From assembly GCA_016721565.1 (NCBI GenBank), contig JADKHW010000002.1, forward strand, positions 248,001-312,000: a DNA stretch of 64,000 nucleotides, written 5' to 3'. The DNA comes from a bacterium. GTDB taxonomy: Bacteria > Electryoneota > RPQS01. Under the pieces are notes generated by a model. That model did no database searches, was not told the origin of the DNA, and worked only from the letters and a program-made list of their open reading frames with translations. This document shows, in pieces, positions 9,334 to 18,900 of the stretch; the stretch's first letter is position 1, and each line of letters begins with the position of its first letter. A program made the position numbers and the translations under genes.

Positions 9334-11004
9334 TCATGCTGTTAGCTTGCGATAAAGTGAGCGGCGCGGTCTGTCGTAGTTCGCTCCAAGTTCGGAGCGG
9401 CGCTGCTGTTCGTAAGCTTCAAAGTTGCCTTCAAACCAGCGTACGATGCCGTTGCCTTCAAACGCCAACATGTGAGTACATATGCGGTCGAGGAAGAAAC
9501 GATCATGACTGATGACCATTACACAGCCATTGAAGTCGAGCAGCGCGTTTTCGAGCATTCTCAATGTTGTGATGTCAAGATCATTGCTGGGTTCGTCAAG
9601 AATCAAGAAGTTCCCACCCTTGCGAAGAAGTCTAGCGAGATGGACACGATTGCGCTCACCGCCGGATAGATTCCCGACGAATTTCTGCTGATCGCCGCCT
9701 CGGAAATTAAATTTTGACACATATGCGCGTGAGGAGACTTCTTTTGTGCCCAACATGATCGTATCAGTGCCGTCGGTGATCTCTTCGAATACGGTTTTCT
9801 TATCGTCGAGATTGTCGCGCAATTGATCGACGTATGACATGACCACAGATGGCCCAAGTCTAATCGTTCCAGAGTCCGGCAGTTGTTCGCCGGTCAGCAT
9901 GCGAAAAAGAGTTGTCTTGCCTGACCCGTTCGGTCCGATCACACCGGTGATACTCCCCGGCGGAATAAACAGATTCAGATCTTTGATGAGCGTGGTTTCT
10001 CCGTAGCTCTTGGAGACTTTATCGATCTCCAAAACAACGTCGCCGAGATGCGGTCCGGGTGCAATTTGGATTTCCATGCTTTGATTGCTGATCTCTTGAA
10101 CTTCTTTCGAGCGCTTTTCATATTCTGCGACGTGCTTGTGACTCTCGGCCAAGCGATCGCGCTGACTCAGCTTAATCCATGCAAGCTCACGTTTCAGTGA
10201 AGCAAGTTTCGAGGACGGCTTCTTGTCGGGGCTGTCCATCTGTTCGATCTTTTGCTCAAGCCATGAACTGTAGTTGCCTTCCCACGGAATGCCCTTGCCG
10301 CCATCAAGTTCCAAAATCCACTTCGTAATATTGTCAAGAAAATAGCGGTCGTGCGTGGAGATGATGACTGTGCCTTCAAATTCACGAAGTTGTTTTTCTA
10401 ACCAAAGAACGGTTTCAGCATCAAGGTGGTTTGTCGGTTCGTCCAGCAAGAGGATATCTGGCTTTTCAATTAGCGCACGACATAAGGCGACACGACGGCG
10501 TTCGCCGCCAGAGATTTGCGATATTAACAAGTTTCCGTCCGGTAGGAAGAGAGCGTCAGACGCGACTTCAACTTGATGCTCAAGATTCCAACCGTCGACC
10601 TTGTCAATTTGGTCTTGAAGTTTTTGCATCTTGTCGAGCGCTTTTTCCATTGCAGTGCCATCCATCTCCGCCATGTCGTTGGCGAGCTGATTGTACTTAT
10701 CCAGCAGTGAGAGCGTTGGCGCAAAAGCGGTTTCGACATTTTCGCGTACAGTCTTATTCAGCTCAAGTACCGGCTCCTGCGCGACAAGGACGGCGCGGAC
10801 GCCTCTTGCAGGTTCAGCGGAACCTTGAAACTCTTTGTCAATGCCCGCCATGATGCGAAGCAGCGTAGATTTACCCGAACCATTATCGCCTACAAGACCA
10901 ATCTTCGCGCCGGGATAGAATGCAAGGTTGATGTCGTCGAGAACTTTTTCACTGCCATACAGCTTGACGAGATGCTGCATGACGAAAATGTACTGAGGAG
11001 CCAT
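9334..11004 (-). CDS. ettA: ABC-F translational throttle EttA
   Basis: 556 residues, the usual EttA length, with no transmembrane part. Two ATP-binding cassettes are complete: Walker A GDNGSGKST and GPNGSGKTT, signatures ISGGERRRV and LSGGERNRV, Walker B LLLDEPTNHLD and LILDEPSNDLD. Between the first signature region and cassette 2 are the interdomain linker and an arm with VAEYEKRSKEVQ. The start MAPQYIFVMQHLVK is the typical EttA N-terminus. Known for the family: it binds the ribosomal E site and gates the first elongation step according to the ATP/ADP ratio. It stands alone here. Confidence 0.93.
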   Translation of the reverse strand: MAPQYIFVMQHLVKLYGSEKVLDDINLAFYPGAKIGLVGDNGSGKSTLLRIMAGIDKEFQGSAEPARGVRAVLVAQEPVLELNKTVRENVETAFAPTLSLLDKYNQLANDMAEMDGTAMEKALDKMQKLQDQIDKVDGWNLEHQVEVASDALFLPDGNLLISQISGGERRRVALCRALIEKPDILLLDEPTNHLDAETVLWLEKQLREFEGTVIISTHDRYFLDNITKWILELDGGKGIPWEGNYSSWLEQKIEQMDSPDKKPSSKLASLKRELAWIKLSQRDRLAESHKHVAEYEKRSKEVQEISNQSMEIQIAPGPHLGDVVLEIDKVSKSYGETTLIKDLNLFIPPGSITGVIGPNGSGKTTLFRMLTGEQLPDSGTIRLGPSVVMSYVDQLRDNLDDKKTVFEEITDGTDTIMLGTKEVSSRAYVSKFNFRGGDQQKFVGNLSGGERNRVHLARLLRKGGNFLILDEPSNDLDITTLRMLENALLDFNGCVMVISHDRFFLDRICTHMLAFEGNGIVRWFEGNFEAYEQQRRSELGANYDRPRRSLYRKLTA

Positions 11005-11228
11005 TTAGTCCAATTACTATTGATGATGTTATTGCGCGATTGCCTGATTCTGAGCAAGCTGGTTGCCGCAGAATCCGTAGAAGCGATAATATAGCGTTTC
11101 TTTTTGAATGTTGTTGAGTGGCGCCTATCAATCGGTGTGACCAGATGGCAGTTTCGGCAACCGACCATAGCTCTCTAACTGTTTGTTTTTGTTTGGCCAG
11201 CGATCATGATTGCCTTGTGGTAATAGAA
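11005..11228. other. Upstream region of ettA
   Basis: This AT-rich stretch separates the ettA start (minus strand) from the terminator of the beta-barrel gene. No gene or recognisable RNA is seen. It most likely carries the ettA promoter. Confidence 0.35.
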
Positions 11229-11258
11229 AACGGGCTTCCCATATGATGGAAGCCCGCG
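11229..11258 (-). terminator. Terminator of the cytochrome/beta-barrel operon
   Basis: CGGGCTTCC pairs with GGAAGCCCG; on the minus strand the stem is followed by TTTTCTATT. It lies about 50 bases past the stop of the beta-barrel gene. Confidence 0.75.
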
Positions 11259-11306
11259 GTATCGGCAAGAGCTTATCTTACTTAACGATTTGCCAATAGT
11301 TCAATA

Positions 11307-12908
11307 TTAGCGAATGCGGCGCCCGAGTTCAATGAAAGTGCGTACCGCGTCACCACTGGACCCAAGGCTCTGCTCAGCATTGATTGAACTAAACCAACCC
11401 GAACGCAAATTCAGATCGGCCGAAACTCTGACCCACTCGCTGTTGGTGGTTATGTCTTGCTCAATGAAATGGTAGCTCGTGACGCCGTACTCTGAGCGCA
11501 AATCGAGGCCGCGCGCGGGGCTTATACTTAGACTTGCAGCTTGTTGGTTACCTGTCGAGAATTGATTCTCAAATGTTCCGTAGCGGAGCATTGCGCCGAC
11601 TCGTCCATGCAATAGCGTATTCGACGAAATGGAGTAGGTGCCGGATGGATACAGTGAATTCGTGTTAGGATCGCTGCGATAGCTCTGTTGTCCCGATATG
11701 CGCGTACCATGCAGCATTGTGAAATCTACTCCGACTCGAAACCCGTGCTGAATCGCTTCGTCAAACAAACTATCAGGTGTCTCGCGGGTTTCCCATGTAT
11801 GATAGCGCGATCGCCCATCATACCCTGCACTCAGACTTACCATGTGGGCAGGAGAATAGCGCGCATTGACCAGCACGTTGGCAAGTGATATCGTCGCACC
11901 CTCTGCATCCTGTTTCCAACCTCGATTGATGTTAAAATCCGAGCTTTCGTAAAGAGAAAAATTCGATCCTAAGCTGTGGGTTAGCTGCTGGTAGATAAAT
12001 TCGCGACTGATGTTTCCTTCCTCATATTCTCCCGCAACAGCCAACGACGCTTGGGTGCGCACACGAGTTGAAAGCTCATCACGGTAGATTGCCAGTACCC
12101 CAAGTTTACTTGTGGACAGATCGCTGCTGTGCAAGTCAATTTCAGCCTGAGCGCCAGCAAATGCCCCGATCGAAAGCCCAGACAGAATTTCGGCTTCACC
12201 GTAACCACCATCGATATATCCGATGCCCGCGATGGAGCCTGCTTGAATGCGACCCAGATTAGCTCGCCAATGTGCGCGTTTCGGCTCAAGATTCAGGGAG
12301 GCCTCGTACAGCCGATGCTGCCATTCCCCGCCTGACGATGGACCGAGTTTTCGTCCGCGATACTTCATGCGCACATCGGAGTTTTCACCAGCAACTCGAT
12401 TAATTGTGACTTTAGTGGATACCCCCGGCACGGTATAGTCGAAGTTTTCGGCGCTCCTGTCATCGTAAATATCCATCTGAAACCCGAGTCGACCTGTCAT
12501 GCGCGACTGAACTTTGCGTTTTGATTGCTTCGGTCGCGGGCTTTCATGCTTCGCCGCCAAAGACAGTGAATCCTGTGACATGACTTTCGACTGCGGAACT
12601 TCCTCAATAACAAATAGAACGCTGTCGCCGATACGTGCTATCACACTATCACCCACAAGGGTTGCGACCGTCGAAGATTCCGCAACGGCAGCGATTCGTA
12701 GCTCGCCAATCAAAGTATTGCCGCGATAGAGCAGTCCATCCAGATCGTTTGTTAAACCGTGCGCCCGGCCCGCGTCAAGATACAACGTTCGCCATGCGAC
12801 ATAGGTCACAGTTGCTGAGACATCGCGGGCGTACGAAAGAGAAGCCGTAGCTATGGCCAGTACAACTATTACGAGGAGCATGCCGAGTGTGTTCAATTTG
12901 CTTCTCAT
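11307..12908 (-). CDS. Outer-membrane beta-barrel protein next to the multihaem cytochrome
   Basis: 533 residues from the ATG at 12908, chosen because GAGGTAAG precedes it and a signal peptide follows (hydrophobic MLLVIVVLAIATASLSYA ending AxA-like). Residues about 30-110 form a small beta domain; a basic linker (about 120-135) leads into about 370 residues of alternating polar/hydrophobic strands, ending with RTFIELGRRIR, the kind of aromatic-rich last strand seen in outer-membrane barrels. There are no cysteines in the mature part, so the CxxC of MtrB is absent. It starts one base after the cytochrome stop codon, so the two are translationally coupled. Inference: it forms a pore or sheath for the cytochrome, or anchors it. 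Confidence 0.7.
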   Translation of the reverse strand: MRSKLNTLGMLLVIVVLAIATASLSYARDVSATVTYVAWRTLYLDAGRAHGLTNDLDGLLYRGNTLIGELRIAAVAESSTVATLVGDSVIARIGDSVLFVIEEVPQSKVMSQDSLSLAAKHESPRPKQSKRKVQSRMTGRLGFQMDIYDDRSAENFDYTVPGVSTKVTINRVAGENSDVRMKYRGRKLGPSSGGEWQHRLYEASLNLEPKRAHWRANLGRIQAGSIAGIGYIDGGYGEAEILSGLSIGAFAGAQAEIDLHSSDLSTSKLGVLAIYRDELSTRVRTQASLAVAGEYEEGNISREFIYQQLTHSLGSNFSLYESSDFNINRGWKQDAEGATISLANVLVNARYSPAHMVSLSAGYDGRSRYHTWETRETPDSLFDEAIQHGFRVGVDFTMLHGTRISGQQSYRSDPNTNSLYPSGTYSISSNTLLHGRVGAMLRYGTFENQFSTGNQQAASLSISPARGLDLRSEYGVTSYHFIEQDITTNSEWVRVSADLNLRSGWFSSINAEQSLGSSGDAVRTFIELGRRIR

Positions 12909-12909
12909 C

Positions 12910-15900
12910 TTACCTCGGGAATTCCTGTCGCGGCGCGGGGTTTGGCCCTTCACGCCCATCAGGATGGCAGCTATAGCAGGCACTGCTCAACCACTGATAA
13001 CCATTTACGTCTTGATGCTCGCTATTTGCTTCTGACTGCCTGTGCTCGTGACAATGTGTGCAACTGAAGACCCCGAAGTTCCCTGCGTTTGGATGACATT
13101 CTCGGCATGTGTTCCATTCGTTGCGATGCGCACCGGTTGTTATTGGGAACAGTGGAGCATGATTGAATGTGGAGTTCCAATTTGACGGCGTGTGGCAGTC
13201 TTGGCAAGCCGTCGGGTATTGATCTGCTTCGTGATCCGGATCTGCCGACGAATTGTAGTCCGCCAAGTGGCAATCGACACAGACTGTGGTTAGGCCGTTG
13301 TAGATTCCGCCGGAATGGCATTGATTGCAAGTCGCCGTGATATGCTGTCCGGTCAGCGGGAAACCTGTATTATTGTGGTTAAAATTAGCGTCCCAATTGC
13401 TTGTCGTGTGACAGGTCTGACATTGAGTCGAGAAGCCTGCTGCCTGATGGTCAGGATCATCTGTATCATTGTAATCGGCCAAGTGGCAACTCACACACGT
13501 TGTTGGTAAGCCATCGTATTGTCCGCTTGCGTGACATTGGTTGCAGGTCGCTTGAACGTGCTGGCCGGTTAACGGGAAGCTTGAGTTGTTGTGATTGAAA
13601 TTTGCATCCCAATTGCTCGTCGTGTGGCAGGTCTGGCATGTGGTCGGGAAGTTTGCGGCCTCATGATCGGGATCTGTTGTACCATTGTAATCTGCTAAGT
13701 GGCAACTCACGCATGTTGTGGGTAAACCATCGTATTGACCGCTTGCGTGACATTGGTTGCATGTTGCTTGGATATGCTGACCTGTTAACGGGAAGCTCGT
13801 GTTGTTGTGGTTAAACGTCGAGTTCCAATTACTCGTGGAATGGCAGGTCTGGCACGTGGTCGGGAAGTTCGCGGCCTCATGATCGGGATCGTTTGTGCCA
13901 TTGTAATCGGACAAATGGCAGCTTGCGCAAGTTGTTGGGAGTCCATCGTATTGGCCACTTGCATGGCACTGGATACAGGTCGCTTGAACGTGCCGACCCG
14001 TTAGTGGGAAGCCGGTATTATTATGATTGTAGTTGGCGTCCCAGTTGTTCGTCGTGTGGCACGTTTGACATTGATTTGAGAAACCAGCTGCCTGATGGTC
14101 TGGCTCGTCCGTATTATTATAGTCTGCTAAGTGACAACTCACATGTCGTAGGGAGACCATCGTATTGGCCGCTTGCGTGACATTGATTGCACGTCGCTTG
14201 AACATGCTGTCCAGTCAGCGGGAAACTCGAATTGTTATGGTTGAAGACAGATTCCCAGTTCGACGTCGTATGACAGGTCTGGCATGTCGTGGGGAAGTTC
14301 GCGGCCTCGTGATCCGGGTCGGTTGTCCCGTTGTAATCGGACAAATGGCAGCTTGCGCAAGTTGTTGGGAGTCCATCGTATTGGCCACTTGCATGGCACT
14401 GGATTACAGGTCGCTTGAACGTGCCGACCCGTTAATGGGAAGCCGGTATTATTATGATTGTAGTTGGCGTCCCAGTTGTTCGTCGTGTGGCACGTTTGAC
14501 ATTGATTTGAGAAGCCAGCTGCCTGATGGTCAGGCTCGTCCGTATTGTTATAGTCTGCAGGTGGCAACTCACATGTCGTGGAGCCATCGTACTGACCGCT
14601 TGCATGGCACTGGTTGCAGGTCGCTTGGACGTGCTGGCCTGTTAACGGGAAGCCTGTATTGTTGTGATTGTAGTTGGCGTCCCAGTTGTTTGTTGTGTGG
14701 CACGTTTGACACTGGTTGGAAAAACCTGCCGCCTGGTGGTCGGGCTCGTCCGTATTGTTGTAATCTGCTAAGTGGCAACTCACGCATGTTGTAGGCAAGC
14801 CATCGTACTGGCCGCTCGAGTGACATTGGTTGCAACTTGCTTGGACATGCTGACCGGTTAACGGGAAGCTCGAATTGTTATGGTTAAACGTCGATGACCA
14901 ATTGCTCGTGGAATGGCATGTCTGGCACGTCGTGGGGAAGTTCGCGGCCTCGTGATCCGGGTCGGTTGTCCCGTTGTAATCTGCTATGTGGCAACTCACA
15001 CACGTTGTCGGGAGACCGTCGTACTGGCCGCTTGCGTGACATTGGTTGCACGTTGCTTGAACATGCTGGCCGGTTAACGGGAAGCTCGAATTATTATGAT
15101 TGAAGACAGATTCCCAGTTCGACGTCGTATGACAGGTCTGGCATGTCGTGGGGAAGTTCGCGGCCTCGTGATCCGGGTCGGTTGTCCCGTTGTAATCTGC
15201 TACGTGGCAACTCACACACGTTGTCGGGAGTCCATGGTATTGGCCGCTCGCATGGCACTGGTTGCAACTTGCTTGGACGTGCTGGCCGGTTAACGGGAAG
15301 CTCGTATTGTTGTGGTTAAACGTAGAGGACCAGTTGCTCGTGGAATGGCAAGTCTGGCACGTCGTGGGGAAGTTCGCCGCCTCGTGATCAGGATCAGTTG
15401 TCCCATTGTAGTCGGCCAAGTGGCAACTCACGCAAGTTGTTGGGAGTCCATCGTATTGCCCGCTCGAGTGACATTGGTTGCACGTCGCTTGGACGTGTTG
15501 GCCCGTTAACGGGAAGCCTGTGTTGTTATGATTGTAGTTGGCGTCCCAGTTGTTCGTGGTGTGGCACGTTTGACATTGATTTGAGAAACCAGCTGATTGG
15601 TGGTCAGGCTCGTTAGTATTGTTATAGTCTGCGAGATGGCAACTCACGCACGTTGTTGGTAGTCCGTCATACTGACCACTTGAGTGACATTGATTGCACG
15701 TCGCTTGGACGTGCTGGCCGGTTAACGGGAAGCTCGTATTGTTGTGGTTAAACGTAGAGGACCAGTTGATGTCGTATGACAGGTCTGGCACGTGGTCGGG
15801 AAGTTCGCGGCCTCGTGATCGGGATCTGTTGTACCATTGTAATCGGACAAATGGCAGCTTGCGCAAGTTGTCGGGAGTCCATCGTATTGGCCACTTGCGT

Positions 15901-18900
15901 GACATTGGTTGCAACTTGCTTGGATATGCTGACCTGTTAACGGGAAGCCGGTGTTGTTATGGTTAAATGTCGAGGACCAATTGCTCGTGGAATGGCATGT
16001 CTGGCACGTCGTGGGGAAGTTCGCGGCCTCATGATCCGGATCGTTTGTGCCATTGTAATCCGCAAAGTGACAACTTACACAAGTTGTTGGAAGTCCATCG
16101 TATTGGCCACTTGCGTGGCACTGGTTGCAGGTCGCTTGAACATGCCGACCGGTTAACGGGAAGCCGGTATTATTATGGTTGTAGTTGGCGTCCCAGTTGT
16201 TCGTCGTGTGGCACGTTTGACATTGATTTGAGGAACCCAGCTGCCTCGTGATCAGGCTCGGTCGTACCGTTATAGTCCGCCAGGTGGCAACTACACATGT
16301 TGTAGGGAGACCATCGTATTGGCCGCTTGCGTGACATTGATTGCACGTCGCTTGAACGTGCTGGCCGGTCAACGGGAAGCTCGAATTGTTGTGGTTAAAC
16401 ACCGATTCCCAGTTCGACGTCGTATGACAGGTCTGGCATGTCGTCGGGAAGTTCGCCGCCTCGTGATCCGGATCGTTTGTGCCGTTGTAATCCGCAAGGT
16501 GACAGCTTGCGCAAGTTGTTGGGAGTCCATCGTACTGACCGCTTGCATGGCACTGGTTGCAGGTCGCTTGGACGTGCTGGCCTGTTAACGGGAAGCCGGT
16601 ATTATTGTGATTGTAGTTGGCGTCCCAGTTGTTCGTCGTGTGACACGTTTGACATTGATTTGGAAACCAGCTGCCCCTGATTGGTCAGGCTCGTCGTATT
16701 ATTATAGTCTGCCAGGTGGCAACTCACACATGTCGTCGGGAGACCGTCATATTGGCCGCTTGCGTGACACTGGTTGCAGGTCGCTTGAACGTGCTGGCCC
16801 GTTAACGGGAAGCTCGTATTGTTATGATTGTAGTTGGCGTCCCAGTTGCTCGTTGTGTGGCAGGTTTGACACTGGTTGGAAAACCTGCCGCCTCGTGGTC
16901 AGGCTCGGTCGTACCGTTGTAATCGGCTAAGTGGCAACTCACGCACGTTGTAGGGTCCGTCGTACTGACCGCTTGCGTGACACTGGTTGCAAGTTGCTTG
17001 ACGTGTTGGCCCGTTAACGGGAAGCTCGAATTGTTATGGTTAAACGTCGATGACCAATTGCTTGTGGAATGGCATGCCTGACACGTTGTCCAGGAAATGA
17101 TCGGCCTCGTGATCAGGCTCAGAAGAGCTGTTATAATCTGTCAAGTGGCAATCAATACACTGATTCGGAGTCCCTTCAAAAACTCCTCCGATATGGCATT
17201 GCTGACAAGCGGTCTGGACATGCTGACCCGTTAACGGGAACGCCGTAGTCTGATGATCAAACGTTGCATCCCAGTTGGACGTCGTATGGCACTCAAGACA
17301 GGCTGTCGACATCTGTGCCGCCTCGTGATCAGGGTCGGATGTACCATTGTAATCGGCCAAAGTGGCAATCGATACGCGACTCGGTAGTCGGGTGCCTTCA
17401 AACACGCCGCCGATGTGGCACTGCTGACAAGCGGTCTGGACATGCTGGCCCGTTAGCGGGAACGCGGTGGTCTGATGATCAAATGTCGCATCCCAATTTG
17501 ACGTCGTATGACACTGCGTGCAATTTGTCGACATCTGGGTAGCTTCGTGATCAGGATCGGTCGTGCCGTTGTAATCAGCTAAGTGGCAATCAATACACTG
17601 GTTCGGAGTCCCTTCAAAAACTCCTCCGATATGGCATTGCTGACAAGCGGTCTGGACATGCTGACCCGTCAGCGGGAAGCTGTGGCATTAGTGATCAAAT
17701 GTCGCGTCCCAGTTTGACGTCGTATGACACTCGTGCCAGCCGTCGACATCTGGGCCGCTTCGTGATCAGGATCGGTCGTGCCGTTGTAATCAGCTAAGTG
17801 GCAATCAATACACTGGTTCGGAGTCCCTTCAAAAACTCCTCCGATATGGCATTGCTGACAAGCGGTCTGGACATGCTGACCCGTTAGCGGGAAAGCTGTG
17901 GCTTGGTGATCAAATGTCGCATCCCAATTTGAGGTCGTATGACACTGCGTGCAGTTTGTGGACATCTGGGTCGCTTCGTGATCCAGGATCGGTCGTGCCG
18001 TTGTAATCAGCTAAGTGGCAATCAATACACTGGTTCGGGTGCCTTCAAAGACTCCTCCGATATGGCATTGCTGACAAGCGGTCTGCAAATGCTGGCCGGT
18101 TAGCGGGAAAGCTGTGGCTTGGTGATCAAAGCTTGCGTCCCAGTTTGACGTCGTATGGCACTCAAGACAGGCTGTCGACATCTGTGCCGCCTCGTGATCA
18201 GGGTCGGATGTACCATTGTAATCGGCCAAATGGCAATCGATACACTGACTCGGAGTGCCTTCAAACACGCCACCGATATGGCATTGCTGACAAGCGGTCT
18301 GGACATGCTGGCCTGTCAACGGAAACGCCGGTAGCTTGATGATCAAGCTCGCGTCCCAATTTGAGGTCGTGTGACACTGCGTGCAGTTGGTCGACATCTG
18401 AGCTGCTTCGTGATCAGGATCGGATGTACCATTGTAATCGGCAAATGGCAATCAATACACTGACTCGGCGTGCCTTCAAATACGCCACCGATGTGGCACT
18501 GCTGACAAGGTCTGGACTGCTGGCCGTTGGCGGAAGCGGTGGCTGTGATCAAAGCTGCGTCCCAGTTGGGGTCGGCACCAGCGGCGACCTGTGCGCTCGA
18601 CGGACGGTCCTTGTAATCGCAGGGCACACTGACTCGGGTGCCTTCAAAGACGCCCGATATGGCATTGCTGACAACCGGTCTGGACATGCTGCCCGTTAAC
18701 GGGAACGCGGTGGCTTGATGATCAAACGTCGCATCCCAGTTGGACGTCGTATGGCACTCCGAGGCAGGCTGTCGACATCTGTGCCGCTTCGTGATCAGGA
18801 TCGGATGTGCCGTTGTAATCGGCCAAGTGGCAATCGATACACTGACTCGGAGTGCCTTCAAAGACGCCACCGATATGGCATTGCTGACAACTGGTCTGGA

